Assembly: GCA_029938605.1 (NCBI GenBank)
Contig: JAOZUO010000032.1
Coordinates: 21,116-58,551, forward strand
Direction of reading: 5' to 3'
From: Deltaproteobacteria bacterium
Lineage (GTDB): Bacteria > Myxococcota_A > Polyangia > HGW-17 > JAJRWW01
DNA length: 37,436 bases
Positions 1 through 9,500 of this stretch are shown piece after piece (positions within the stretch are counted from its first letter, which is position 1; each line of letters begins with the position of its first letter). A program made the position numbers and the translations under genes. Under the pieces are notes generated by a model. That model saw only the letters and a program-made list of their open reading frames with translations, made no database searches and was not told where the DNA came from.

Positions 1-1999
1 CGTCCATGGGGCGCATGACCTGCATGGACACGATCCGGGTGGTGCCCCGGCCGCGGATCAGGCGTCTCTCCCAGGACTGGTTGGCCTCTGGGATGAACTT
101 GATCTCCACGGTCCTGTGCCGACGGGCGCGGATCTCCAGGACTCGTTCCAGAGAGGAGTAAGGGATGGCGAACTTCTTCAGGGGCGCCTTCCCCAGGAAC
201 TTGCCGTCGAGGTAGACCTTGGCCTTCACCCTCCTGGGGGTGGTCTTGATCGTGAGCGTGACATGCTCGGGGGTCACAAAGATGGATACGGGGGGTTCGC
301 GCATCTCGGGCACCATGGCCGCCGCTGCGTCGGGCTTTGCCGCCACGGGCGGTGTCGCCATGGCCGTGGAGCCTCCCGGGGACGAGTCGGCTTGTTTTGC
401 GCTTGTGCCACGCTGTTTCATGAGGAAAAAGGCGCCCGCCGCCAGGGCCACGGTGACCAGCGCGATGATGACAATCAGTGGGACCATGGACTTTTTTGGG
501 GACGGAACCGCGGCAGCCGGAGAGACCGTCAGCTCCACGGCGGACTGGGAGGTCGGGCTCATCACCGGGGGGCCATCGCCGAGGGCGACGACCTTGCCCG
601 TGGAGATGTTCGACTGAGACCTCATGGACGGCACGCCGGCTCCAGCGCCGGCTCCAACTCCAGCGCCCGTGCCGGCCCCTTGCGCCGTACACGCCTTCAG
701 CGCCTCGGCGAACTCACTCATGGACTGGTATCGTTCGGACGGCTCCTTCGCCAGTGCGTGCAAAATGACCGCTTCGAAATCTGGCGGAATGTCCCCGACC
801 AGCTCTCTGGGAGGCTGCGGAACCTTGGACATGTGCTGGTGCAGGACCCCCATGAAGGTCTCGGCCAAAAAGGGCAGCCGGCCGGTAGCCAACTCGTACA
901 GGATGACGCCGAGGGCGTAGATGTCGACGCGATGATCAGCATTCTTGCCCTCGGCCTGCTCCGGGGACATGTAGTCGGGCGTGCCGAAGATGACTCCGGT
1001 CTTGGTCTTCTTCGGCTCTCCGCCGTCGAGCCCGGTGAACTTGGCGATGCCGAAGTCCAGGATCTTCACGAAGTCTTCGCGCCCGGCGTGGTTGATCAGG
1101 AACACGTTCTCCGGCTTGAGGTCCCGGTGGATGATTCCCTTGGAATGGGCGGCGGCCAATCCGTTACAGATCTGAACGGCCACTTCACGAAGATCCCTCC
1201 AGGGGAACCGGCCAAGCTCCTTGAGCCGGTCGGACAGGTCGGCGCCCTCCAGGTGCTCCATCACGAAGAAGACACCCTTGTTCTCAGTGGTGCCAAAGTC
1301 GGTGATGTCCACGATGTTCTCGTGACCAATTCGGCTCGCCGACTTGGCCTCGCCGATGAAGCGCGAGACCACTTCGCGGCTGTGGGTGAGCTCCTCGTTG
1401 AGCACCTTCAGGGCGACCTTTTTCTCGATGATCACATGCTCGGCCAGGTATACGACCCCCATCCCCCCCTGCCCCAGCAGCTTGAGGATGCGGTACCGAT
1501 CCGCCAGTACCTGCCCGATCAACGCTGCCGGATCGGTCTCGGGCAGATTATCCAGCCCGGAGAACCCACTTATGCTTTCGCCACCAATCTCCGGCGCGGT
1601 GAGCTTCGGGCTCGATTCACGAGGCAGGTTTACGGCCGAAGCCCCAGAGGCGCCAAGCACCGTGGCAGAGCGGGGCGCCCCAACAGGCGGGGCCCCAACA
1701 GGCGGGGCCGTCACAGGTGGGGCCGTCACAGGCGGGGAAGTAACGGGCGGGGAAGTAACGGGCGGGGAAGTAACGGGCGGGGAAGTAACGGGTGCGCCCG
1801 TAGGTGGCCGCGCTTCGGGAGGACTGGTCACGGGTCGCGCCAGGGGAGGAGGAGTGACCCGAGGGCCCGGAGACATATAGGTGTCCGCCACGCCATCCCC
1901 ACCAATGTTGGGCGTTGGCGGCGGGGTCACCCCGGAACCGGGAGTGCCCAACACCGTCTTCTTGGAACGCTTGGAGTGCGGATCGTGTTCGCTGCCCAT
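1..1999 (-). CDS. Ser/Thr protein kinase with PEGA-like extracytoplasmic tail (3' end outside window)
   Basis: A Hanks-type kinase that would phosphorylate Ser/Thr on unknown partners. I read 666 codons from ATG at 1999 to the left edge with no stop, so the C-terminus is missing. The first 160 residues are a low-complexity Pro/Thr/Ser arm with a VTSPP repeat. The kinase domain spans about residues 165-420: glycine loop GQGGMGVVYLAEH, VALKVL lysine, IIHRDLKPEN near 291, KILDFGIAK near 315 and YMSPEQ. All catalytic residues are intact. A transmembrane helix (VPLIVIIALVTVALAAGAFF) lies near residues 504-525. After it, a PEGA-like stretch (KAKVYLDGKFLGKAPLKKF) should lie outside the cytoplasm. 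The kinase at 2067-3662 lies just upstream in the same direction. A -10/-35 pair sits before this gene, so it probably also has its own promoter. The Shine-Dalgarno is weak (GGATGG). Confidence 0.93.
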   Translation of the reverse strand, partial: MGSEHDPHSKRSKKTVLGTPGSGVTPPPTPNIGGDGVADTYMSPGPRVTPPPLARPVTSPPEARPPTGAPVTSPPVTSPPVTSPPVTSPPVTAPPVTAPPVGAPPVGAPRSATVLGASGASAVNLPRESSPKLTAPEIGGESISGFSGLDNLPETDPAALIGQVLADRYRILKLLGQGGMGVVYLAEHVIIEKKVALKVLNEELTHSREVVSRFIGEAKSASRIGHENIVDITDFGTTENKGVFFVMEHLEGADLSDRLKELGRFPWRDLREVAVQICNGLAAAHSKGIIHRDLKPENVFLINHAGREDFVKILDFGIAKFTGLDGGEPKKTKTGVIFGTPDYMSPEQAEGKNADHRVDIYALGVILYELATGRLPFLAETFMGVLHQHMSKVPQPPRELVGDIPPDFEAVILHALAKEPSERYQSMSEFAEALKACTAQGAGTGAGVGAGAGAGVPSMRSQSNISTGKVVALGDGPPVMSPTSQSAVELTVSPAAAVPSPKKSMVPLIVIIALVTVALAAGAFFLMKQRGTSAKQADSSPGGSTAMATPPVAAKPDAAAAMVPEMREPPVSIFVTPEHVTLTIKTTPRRVKAKVYLDGKFLGKAPLKKFAIPYSSLERVLEIRARRHRTVEIKFIPEANQSWERRLIRGRGTTRIVSMQVMRPMD
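1686..1790 (-). repeat. 15-bp tandem repeat encoding VTSPP-type repeats in the kinase N-terminus
   Basis: Seven head-to-tail 15-bp units. The four units at 1731-1790 are identical (ggcggggaagtaacg on the plus strand); the three at 1686-1730 are diverged copies. Because the unit is five codons, changes in copy number keep the kinase in frame. They encode VTSPP, VTAPP and VGAPP pentapeptides in the disordered arm before the kinase domain. Identity at the DNA level suggests recent expansion by slippage. Confidence 0.95.
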
Positions 2000-2020
2000 A
2001 TACCCATCCGTGCTTACTAG

Positions 2021-2049
2021 ACAATAGGCCCTCACCGCGCTCTAGTCAA
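2021..2049 (-). promoter_or_regulatory. Candidate sigma-70-type promoter of the partial kinase gene
   Basis: On the minus strand, TTGACT (2044-2049) is followed by a 17-nt spacer and TATTGT (2021-2026). This matches 5/6 and 4/6 of the housekeeping consensus. The predicted start near 2014 gives a leader of about 15 nt before ATG 1999. It lies in the 67-nt gap after the upstream kinase, so both independent and read-through transcription are possible. Confidence 0.5.
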
Positions 2050-2066
2050 AACCTCAGGGAACACCT

Positions 2067-3662
2067 CTACTGCTTCATGGAGGCAAAGGGGTCTTTCAGA
2101 TCCCCCAGGTTGTTCATAGGCCTGGGGCGTAGGGTTGGGCGAGGTCGGACCATGGGCGCAGGCGCGGGCATAGGCATGGGCGCGGTTATGGGGCGCGGGG
2201 TCGGTATCGGACGGCCCACCACTGGCGGTCTGGGCGACGTGGGACGCGGCGGAGCTGCGGGGTCCATGGGAGTGGGAATCGCTTGGAGCGTCGATGCGTC
2301 CGGCAGACCCATCGGCGCGGTGGTCGGGGACGCATCCGGCGTCATTTCCGGGGACGCGGGGTGGGAGGGAGCGGAGCTGTCTTCGGTGGTCTGGCGAGGA
2401 GTCCCGCGGAGCAGCACCGCGAGGATCCCTCCCGCGCTGATGCCCACCAGTCCGATGACCATGGCGATGATGAGGACCCGACGGCGCGCGCGCTCTTCGG
2501 AGGTTCGGCGAACCAGGGATTGGGCTGCCCGGTGCTCGAGCTTGAGCTCCAACTCAGGGTCGAGGTCGGGATCGGCCTCCTCTTGCGCCGCCTCCTGCGC
2601 CTGGGGGGCCACCTCGGTGGGGCCGGTGGCGTGGTCCTCCAGGAGCGGTGGCTCCTCCGCGGGCGAGCCGGGGTCTGCCCAGGTGGAAGCCACGGACTCG
2701 TCCGAGGTGGCTTGTCGGAGCGCCTCCAACATGGCGTCCATGGTGGGGAACCGGTCCTGGGGCTCCCGCGCCAGGGCACGGAGGATGACCGCCTCCAGGG
2801 CGGCTGTCAGCTCGGGAGCGTCGCAGAGGGTTCGGGGCGGCGCGGGGCGCTCCGACAGGACCTTGCTGATGACCTCCATGAAGGTCTCCCCAGCGAAGGG
2901 CACCTGTCCGACGATCAATCGGTACAGCACAATCCCCAGGGCGAAGATGTCCGACCGGTGGTCCACGGACTGCCCAGACGCCTGCTCCGGAGACATGTAC
3001 TCAGGTGTACCGAGCACCTGGCCCACCCGCGTGAGCTTTCGGTTGTCGTGGGTGATTTTGGCTAGGCCGAAGTCCAGGATCTTCACATGCTCCACACCGT
3101 CTGCGTCGCGCGCCAGGCCGATGTTCTCCGGCTTGAGATCGCGGTGCACCACCCCATGCTGGTGCGCGGCGGCCAATCCACTCCCGATCTCCGTGGCGAT
3201 CCGCACCGCCTCGGGGAGAGGGAGTCCCTTGCCTTCGTAGAGCAAATCCGAGAGCGTTTGGCCTTTGAGCAACTCCATCACGAAGAACGGCGCGCCGCTT
3301 GGCACCTTGCCAAAATCACTCAGGGAGATGATGTTCACATGGTTCAACCGGGAGGCGGCTTTGGCCTCCCGCAAGAATCGCTCGACGATCTCGGCGTCGG
3401 CCACGAACTCAGACTTGAGCACCTTGAGGGCCACGCGCTTTTCGATGAGCTGATGCGTGGCGGCGTACACCGTGGCGAGACCTCCCTCTCCGAGACAGGT
3501 CTCGATCTTGTAGCGCCCATCGACGACCTCTCCAATCAGAGGGTCGTAGAGCATCTTCGTGCCGGTTCCCCTTCCATCGTCCTCGGGTAGGATCGCCCCA
3601 TCGGAGGGGCAGCACTCCGCGGACGGGAGACACTCAGCTTTGCAAACAGGGCAGATTTTCAT
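2067..3662 (-). CDS. Membrane Ser/Thr protein kinase with N-terminal zinc-ribbon-like motif
   Basis: 531-residue Hanks-type kinase. The start is placed at ATG 3662 because residues 1-24 then form a CPxC...CPxDG knuckle (Cys4, Cys7, Cys18) that commonly begins myxobacterial kinases. The frame is open further upstream, but that part has no protein-like character. The kinase domain covers about residues 50-320: GEGGLATVYAATH loop, catalytic Lys80, HRDLKPEN (Asp175), DFGLAK (Asp198) and GTPEYMSPEQ. A Glu/Asp-rich acidic linker (about 330-380) leads to a transmembrane helix at 396-418. The tail of about 110 residues is a Pro/Met-rich low-complexity stretch with no recognisable ligand domain such as PASTA. 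Transcription runs towards the second kinase 67 nt away, and divergently from the CPBP-like gene at 3892. No clear Shine-Dalgarno is visible. Confidence 0.92.
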   Translation of the reverse strand: MKICPVCKAECLPSAECCPSDGAILPEDDGRGTGTKMLYDPLIGEVVDGRYKIETCLGEGGLATVYAATHQLIEKRVALKVLKSEFVADAEIVERFLREAKAASRLNHVNIISLSDFGKVPSGAPFFVMELLKGQTLSDLLYEGKGLPLPEAVRIATEIGSGLAAAHQHGVVHRDLKPENIGLARDADGVEHVKILDFGLAKITHDNRKLTRVGQVLGTPEYMSPEQASGQSVDHRSDIFALGIVLYRLIVGQVPFAGETFMEVISKVLSERPAPPRTLCDAPELTAALEAVILRALAREPQDRFPTMDAMLEALRQATSDESVASTWADPGSPAEEPPLLEDHATGPTEVAPQAQEAAQEEADPDLDPELELKLEHRAAQSLVRRTSEERARRRVLIIAMVIGLVGISAGGILAVLLRGTPRQTTEDSSAPSHPASPEMTPDASPTTAPMGLPDASTLQAIPTPMDPAAPPRPTSPRPPVVGRPIPTPRPITAPMPMPAPAPMVRPRPTLRPRPMNNLGDLKDPFASMKQ

Positions 3663-3891
3663 AGTGCCAGGGTCGCGACGCCGGCGACGCGGTGTAGTCA
3701 AATTCCCGGGAGCAGTCCGCGCGGTCGGCCCAGCGTGAGCAAAATCTAACACCGGCAGAGAACCAAGTCCAAAAGCAAGTGCATGTTGGCGCATTGCTCT
3801 TACCCCACGGGTGCGATACAAACGCTCTGTCGGGGCTTCGCTCCGGTAGAGCGGTCGCAGCGTAGGCCCCTATGGGCCCTTAAGGTAGAGA
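3663..3891. other. Divergent intergenic region between kinase and CPBP-like gene
   Basis: 229 nt between oppositely transcribed genes, so promoters for both must lie here or overlap the flanks. I see only weak candidates. On the minus strand, TTGGAC and TTAGAT are separated by 17 nt. A short GGCCC/GGGCC hairpin lies near 3866-3880. I found no credible small gene. Confidence 0.35.
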
Positions 3892-4611
3892 TTGAGGCAG
3901 TATTGGCGGAGCCTCACCCAGGCACAGCGAACGCAGTGGGTCGTCATGATCGGCTCGACTGCGCTGTTGACGATCTACCTCTATCAGGGACATCACAGCT
4001 TCTATACGCGCCACCTCGCCGAACCGCTCTTTGGGGACGACCCCTACAATGACTGGTATCGGCATCTTTACCAGAACATCGCGGCCCTGATCCTGCTCGC
4101 CGCCATCCCGGCGCTCGGGGCGCGATTCGTGCTCCGCAGGCGACTGAGGGACCAAGGCGTCGCCCTGGGGGATTGGCGCTTCGGCCTCAAGGCCGTGCTC
4201 GTGGGGGTGGTGGTGCTCACTCCACTGCTGTACCTGGGCTCCTTTGACCCGGCCATACAGCGCGAGTACCCCCTCACGAAACTGGCCGGGTGCGCCACGG
4301 ATCTGTTCGTTCTCTGGGAGCTGACCTACCTGCTGTACTACATCGCCTGGGAGTATTTCTTTCGTGGATTCAGCCTGTTTTTGCTCCAGGACCGTTGGGG
4401 CGCCACTACCGCGATCCTCTACCAGACGGTGGTGTCGACGCTGCTTCACATAGGCAAGCCGCAACCGGAGATGGTGGCGGCCATCGTGGGTGGGCTGGTC
4501 TTCGGAGCCTTGGCTCTACGTACGCGCTCCATAATTTACCCCCTACTCCTGCATTGGTACGTAGGAGCCTGTACCGATACCTTTTCGATCTTGAACCACA
4601 CCGTCCCTTGA
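3892..4611 (+). CDS. CPBP-family intramembrane metalloprotease-like protein
   Basis: 239-residue polytopic membrane protein with about six hydrophobic segments. The motif AWEYFFRGF (Glu154, Arg158) matches motif 1 of the CPBP/Abi family, whose usual form is EExxFRG; the WE-type variant occurs in some family members. His186 (STLLHIGKP) and His221 (LLLHWYVGACTD) fit the second and third metal-ligand histidines. The usual Asn four residues after the last His is replaced by Gly, so activity is less certain. Members cleave substrates within the membrane or modify prenylated or secreted peptides. The TTG at 3892 is chosen because it follows AAGG and keeps an N-terminal arm; ATG 3946 is the main alternative. 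It may be co-transcribed with the MshEN gene 64 nt downstream. A TTGACA overlaps its stop codon (4608-4613), 17 nt before GAAATT, and may be a promoter for that gene. Confidence 0.75.
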   Translation: MRQYWRSLTQAQRTQWVVMIGSTALLTIYLYQGHHSFYTRHLAEPLFGDDPYNDWYRHLYQNIAALILLAAIPALGARFVLRRRLRDQGVALGDWRFGLKAVLVGVVVLTPLLYLGSFDPAIQREYPLTKLAGCATDLFVLWELTYLLYYIAWEYFFRGFSLFLLQDRWGATTAILYQTVVSTLLHIGKPQPEMVAAIVGGLVFGALALRTRSIIYPLLLHWYVGACTDTFSILNHTVP

Positions 4612-4675
4612 CATCGAAACACGGGTGGCGGAAATTGGAGGCACACCGTTTGATTCGTCGCCCGCGGAGTAAAAT

Positions 4676-6289
4676 GTGATTAGTCGCCTGGGTTCGATGC
4701 TCGTGCGAGAAGGCCTGCTGACGCCGGCACAGCATCTTTCCGCTGTCGAGGAGGCCGAGGACACGGACAAGCCGTTCGTCTCCGTGGTGCTCAGGCAGGG
4801 TTTCGTGTCCGAGGACCGCCTGGTGGAGCTCATGCGAGAGCGGTTGCTGGTGCCCGAGGCGGCCCGCGAGGCCTTCACCGACGTCGACGCGAGCCTCATC
4901 GGCCTGGTTCCCGCGAAAATGGCTCAGCAGTTCCTCGTGTGTCCCATTGGCGCCGAGAACGACGGGAGCCTGACGTTGCTGATGGCGGACGCGAGCGATC
5001 GCCACGCCACTGACGAGGTGGGCTACCACTCGGGGCGTCGCATTTCGCGGACGGTCGCGTCGGAGTCGGCGGTACGCTGGGCCATCAGTCACTACTACCT
5101 CGTGGACATGAACCAACCGGTGCCCCCGTGGGAACAGCAGGCCGAAGAGTCGGTGACGTTGCTGACCAAGGTCAAATCCGCGGCGCCCGCGTCCACGCCC
5201 ACCGGGCCAGACGAGCTGGGCGATCTGGGCGAGCCGGAAGTGTTGTTGTTGACGCCGCAGATGCGGCGTAGGGTCAGTAACTCCTCGTCCCCAGCCCCTC
5301 TGCCCCCCATGAGCGAGCCCACCGATGGCCCCACGCCGCCACCGTCGTTCTCCCCGGATGGGCCGGCGGCGGTGCCTCCTTTGCCGCATTCACCCCCCTC
5401 CTCTGCGCCGCCCAGCGCCCACGAGGACGAGGACGAGGACGGCGTCCCCCAGATGATGTACGACGGAGACCTCCCGGAGCCCATGATGGTACCGCAACTC
5501 CCTGGCCCGCCCATGGAGCACACCACTACGGGTAGGAAGGCCGAGCGCAGTGAGACCATGGCGTACCGGAAGGAGCCTCGCAAGCGTCAAAAGACCATCC
5601 AGGGCCTCCCCAGAATGGACACTCCGTTGATCCGGGACGCAGGGGCTTACGCCGGCAGCGGAGGAGTGGAGACGTCGTCCGCGGTGCCCACGAAGCTGAA
5701 CGCTCCCCGAGCGAGCGAGGAAATTGCACAACGTTCCGAGCCCCAGTCCCGGACCCACGCGGGAATGTGGAGCGCCTCCTCCGATGGCCGGGCGTCCTTG
5801 GGTATGGACCAGCGCAGCGAGGCCTACTCGAGCGCCTCCCTGGCCCTCAAGCGGGCGCGTTCCAGGGATGATGTGGGGCGGATCCTCTTCCGGTATTTCC
5901 AGGAGTTCTTCCTGAATGTGGCTTTCTTCGTGCTCAAAAAAGGGGAGCTCGCCGGCTGGGACGCCGATGGCATGAAGCTGACGAAGGACAAGATCACCAA
6001 GATCTCCATCCCCACGGACCAGCAATCCACCTTCCGGGACGTCATCGTCGGCCGGTTGCCCCGTCGGGGCCAGCTCGACGAGACGCCGGTAGATCTGAAG
6101 TTCCAGTCGGCCATCGGGTACCAACCTGAGGATGTGTCCCTGGTCCCCGTGCTGATCCGCGAAAAAGTGATTGGAATCATCTACTGTGATGGCGTTTTCG
6201 CGCCCATCCCGGAGGATGAGGTGAATGGGCTCCTCGTCGATGCCGAGGTCGCCTACGAGCGCATTATCCTTCAGGGGCGCGGGGATTGA
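4676..6289 (+). CDS. Stand-alone MshEN (GspE/PilB N-terminal) domain protein with C-terminal GAF-like domain
   Basis: 537 residues from GTG 4676; GGAG at 4666-4669 gives 6-nt spacing, and the overlapping ATG 4674 is followed at once by a stop. Residues 1-145 resemble the MshEN/GSPII_E N-terminal domain. RLGSMLVREGLLT and a second helical repeat around FVSVVLRQGFVSEDRL fit the tandem motif that binds c-di-GMP in MshE. The second repeat lacks the usual Leu-Gly, so binding is uncertain. A Pro/Glu-rich linker of about 240 residues follows. Residues from about 385 to 537 look like a GAF fold (ALKRARSRDDVGRILFRYF, then LVPVLIREKVIGIIYCDG). No Walker ATPase domain follows, so this is not a pilus or secretion motor. 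It may be a cytoplasmic second-messenger receptor or adaptor. This call rests on motif reading only. Confidence 0.72.
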   Translation: MISRLGSMLVREGLLTPAQHLSAVEEAEDTDKPFVSVVLRQGFVSEDRLVELMRERLLVPEAAREAFTDVDASLIGLVPAKMAQQFLVCPIGAENDGSLTLLMADASDRHATDEVGYHSGRRISRTVASESAVRWAISHYYLVDMNQPVPPWEQQAEESVTLLTKVKSAAPASTPTGPDELGDLGEPEVLLLTPQMRRRVSNSSSPAPLPPMSEPTDGPTPPPSFSPDGPAAVPPLPHSPPSSAPPSAHEDEDEDGVPQMMYDGDLPEPMMVPQLPGPPMEHTTTGRKAERSETMAYRKEPRKRQKTIQGLPRMDTPLIRDAGAYAGSGGVETSSAVPTKLNAPRASEEIAQRSEPQSRTHAGMWSASSDGRASLGMDQRSEAYSSASLALKRARSRDDVGRILFRYFQEFFLNVAFFVLKKGELAGWDADGMKLTKDKITKISIPTDQQSTFRDVIVGRLPRRGQLDETPVDLKFQSAIGYQPEDVSLVPVLIREKVIGIIYCDGVFAPIPEDEVNGLLVDAEVAYERIILQGRGD

Positions 6290-6441
6290 ACGACGAATTT
6301 TTGACGCATTGTGACACGAGGATCCCGGTGCGTTAATTAATTATCATCTCGCCTGGAAGCAAGACTCTGTCACTCTGCCTCTGCTGATCGCGGTAATATT
6401 TCATTATAACAGTATCTTGTGTGGCAACTGCCCCCCCCCGT

Positions 6442-6476
6442 CTGGTGAGGCCGGCCTTGTGGCGGCCCTACACCAG
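6442..6476 (+). other. Stem-loop in leader of the sigma-54-type regulator
   Basis: CTGGTG (6442-6447) pairs with CACCAG (6471-6476). Inside it GGCCG (6449-6453) pairs with CGGCC (6463-6467), leaving a 9-nt loop and a small asymmetric bulge. It follows the C9 tract directly and its 3' arm abuts the GGGGAGG ribosome site. It could hide that site or act as an mRNA structure. The absence of a U-tract argues against an intrinsic terminator. Confidence 0.5.
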
Positions 6477-6490
6477 GGGAGGAATACATC

Positions 6491-6511
6491 TTGCATATTA
6501 TCCGGGACTGA
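6491..6511 (+). CDS. Possible 6-codon leader peptide upstream of the regulator
   Basis: TTG 6491 opens a frame of six codons (start, His, Ile, Ile, Arg, Asp) ending in TGA at 6509-6511. It is preceded by GGGGAGG at 6476-6482 with an ideal 8-nt spacer. This is the best ribosome-binding site in the leader, yet it cannot serve the regulator ATG at 6560, which has only a weak AGAGAA. The frame may be a regulatory upstream ORF, or the site may be a chance match. Confidence 0.25.
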   Translation: MHIIRD

Positions 6512-6559
6512 TCTCAAAATTTACGGCATGAGCACTGTGTCAACTTATAGAGAATCCCC

Positions 6560-9500
6560 ATGGCTGAGCTGAGTACCAATTACGTCGGAGACCCGACACT
6601 CGGCGTGATGTGTGTCGGACGCGAGGCTGAGTTGGCCAAGCTGGACACCATGTACAGTCGTGCCGCCGTCGAGGGCGGGCACTCCGTTCTGATAAACGGC
6701 CCCTCCGGCGTAGGGAAATCCCGGCTGCTGCTTGAGTTAAAGCGGCGCCTCCGCCTCGATGGGGTCTGCGTGCTCGAAGGGAGATGCCGCCAGGATCAGA
6801 CGGCCTACCAGCCCTTCCTCGAGATCGTCCGCGTGGCATCGAATTACCTGGCCGACCTTGCGCCCGCGCTTTTCCAGGCGGCGCGATCCATGGAGATCAT
6901 CGAGGGGCTCTCGGGCGGCGGTATCCCCAACGGTGACCTACGCTTTGACCGGTGGGAAGACCGCCGCATCCGGCTGTACGACTCGGTGGGAGAGCTTCTC
7001 TCCACCGTCGCCCAGGTGCGAGCGCCGGTGATCATCCTCCACGACGCCCAGTTCGCCGATGAGGCCAGTCTCAGCCTACTGGGCCACCTGCTCAACACGC
7101 TCTCGGGTTCGCCTGAGCTCAGACGGCAAGACGCGCACAATGTCTTCAAGGGATTGTTCATCGTATCCGAACGCCTAAACGGCAGAGGCGCCACGGTGGG
7201 AACGCGCGACCTCTCTAGTGTGTCCCACGCGCACCTGACCCTGAGCGGTCTCGACCGCGCTGGTGTGGAGGCGTTTTTGACCTCCCCCGAGGTGGTGAGT
7301 CGCTTCGTCGAGGCCTCCGGTGGCAATCCTCGCCACCTCGAGGCGCTGCTCGAGCCGTCGGACTCCGACGCCGATGCTCTGTTGCTCCTGCGACTCAAGG
7401 ACCTGCCCGCCGGTGCCCGTCGTATCGCGTCGGCGCTGGCCGTACTCGGCAGGCCTGCCAGCCCGCGTACCCTCGGTCGGCTTGCCGGCCTCTTGGGCAC
7501 GAAGCTGGGTCCGGCCATGGAGCGACTCATGCGGGCCGAGGTGCTGCTGTCCAGTATCCAGGACGGCGATCTGAAGCTCAGCTATAAGTCCACCTCCGAC
7601 CAGGAGGCTGTCGTCGGCGAGCTCAAGGAAGAGGAGCTCCGCCAGCACCACGCCACAATCGGGCGTGAACTGCTGAGTCAAGGGGACGAGGTCTGCGCGG
7701 CGGAGCACCTGCTCCAGGGCGACCAGGACGGTCAGCACGCCTCGGAGGTGGCCATTGCAGCGGGCGAGCGGCTCGAGATAGCCTTTGCCTACGATCGGGC
7801 CATCGACCTGTACGAGCGAGCTATCGCGCGGGATCAGGACACCGAGCTCCGCCACGAGTTGGAGGAGCACCTGTGTGACCTGCTCGAGCTCACCGGGGAG
7901 TACGAGCGGGCCGTAACGTTGACCGAACGTCTGGCCGAGCGCAGCCCCCATGAGCCCCGTCTGGCGCGCCGAATTGGCCATCTGCACCTTCAACAGGGGG
8001 ACTTCTCCCAAGCCAAAACGAAGCTCGCCGAGGCGCTCAACCTGGTGGCCTCTGACGAGCCCCTTGAGCGCGCATTCATCCTCACGGATCTAGCAGAGCT
8101 TTCCTACCTGCAGGGGCGCCATCGGGAGGCCCAGGAGACCGTGGACCGTGTGCTCAATCTCGAGGGAGTGGACACGCTGGTTCCGGTCCTCAAGGCGCGC
8201 AACACCCTCGGTAAGGTGCTCCTCGAGCAGGGCGACTTTTCCGGCGCGGCGGTCATTTTTCGCACCAACCTCACCGAGAGTCGGGCGGCGAACGTGACAC
8301 CGGAGGAGATCCGGTCGCTCATCAACCTCGGCATCTCGCACCTACGCCAGGGCCGTTACCAAGAGGCGGCAGACTGCTACCGCGCCGGTCTATCGGCGGC
8401 GGAGTCCTCCCAGGACTATCGTCACCGGGCCTTCTGTCTGCAGAACCTTGGCGTCCTCGCCCATTGGCGGCGAGACTACACCTCCGCGCTGCAGTTGTTT
8501 CACGACGCCATCCAGACGTTCCTCAAATTGGGCCACAAGAGCTGGCTTTCCTGGTTGGCGCTGGATCTCGGCGACCTGTACCTTGAGCTGGGAGACGTTG
8601 GGCGGGCGGAGAACATGCTCGATCTCTCCACGAGCCTCGTCAACGCCAAGGATGACTCTCAGACGCCGCTGTTCGCCCAGGTGCTGCAGGGTAAGCTCGC
8701 CGCCTACTACGGACGATTCCAAGACGCTGAGGACTTCTTCCGGAATGCCCATGCGGAGGCGGAGAAAGCCGGCAAGAACGATGAGGCGGCCACAGCGGCG
8801 CTGGAGCTGTCGCGGCTGATGCTAGACACGGGCAGTGCAGTGGAGGCAGAGGCCCTCGCGTCCCAGCTCACCGATGCCCCCACCCTCAAGACCCGGGCCG
8901 ATGCCCAGGCGCTGGTGGGCCAGGCGCTTGGGCACGAGGATCGCGACATCGATGGCGCTGCGCGGGCGCTCGACACTGCGCGCAGCCTATACGAACAGGC
9001 GGGGGATCCCTTCGGCCTGTGGTCGGTGATGGCGCTCATTGGTGATCTATACAAGCGGTCGGGCAACGTTCGCGATGCTACCCGGGCAATCGAGAAGGCC
9101 CAATCTATCGAGGCGCAAATTCGTAAGTCCGTGCCGGTAGAGTTTGTCGACAGGTATCTCGCCCACCCGCGGAGGCGTCTGCTGCTGGAACGGATCGGCG
9201 TCGTAGTGGGCCCGAGCCTGGACCAGTCGTTCTCTCCCGTCGACCGGGTGGTCCCGGCGGCAGCCGACACGGTACCGGTGGCAGGAGGCTCCAGCGCACG
9301 TCGCAACGGCCAGGCTCATCGGCGGTCGGCGCGACATTGCGAACGCTACTCGCACATCATCGGGGAGAGCGAGAAGCTCATCCGAGTGTTCGATCTGCTG
9401 GACAAGATCGCGCCGTTGGAGTCCACGGTGCTCGTCCGGGGCGAGAGCGGTACGGGTAAGGAGCTTATCGCCGAGGCGATTCACACAAACAGCCCCCGAC

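Larger units (their letters stand above)
6290..6559 (+). promoter_or_regulatory. AT-rich leader/promoter region of the large regulator
   Basis: 270 nt without a normal gene and clearly more AT-rich than its surroundings (for example the taattaattatc and taatatttcattataac runs), so it probably holds the promoter. A TATAAC near 6412 is a possible -10 without a convincing -35. No -24/-12 sigma-54 element with correct GG-N10-GC spacing is visible. Further elements are a C9 tract (6431-6439), a two-part hairpin (6442-6476), a strong Shine-Dalgarno (6476-6482) before a 6-codon frame (6491-6511), and a 14-codon frame from ATG 6528 that overlaps the regulator start. Confidence 0.5.

Noticed and set aside
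116..2020. 634-codon open frame on the plus strand
   Set aside because: It is antisense to the kinase, whose catalytic motifs are intact on the minus strand. The translation is Gly/Arg/His-rich and featureless, a GC-content shadow.
6290..6559. Sigma-54 (-24/-12) promoter in front of the sigma-54 activator
   Set aside because: TGGCA occurs near 6422, but the required GC ten bases after GG is absent; the sequence there is a run of C.
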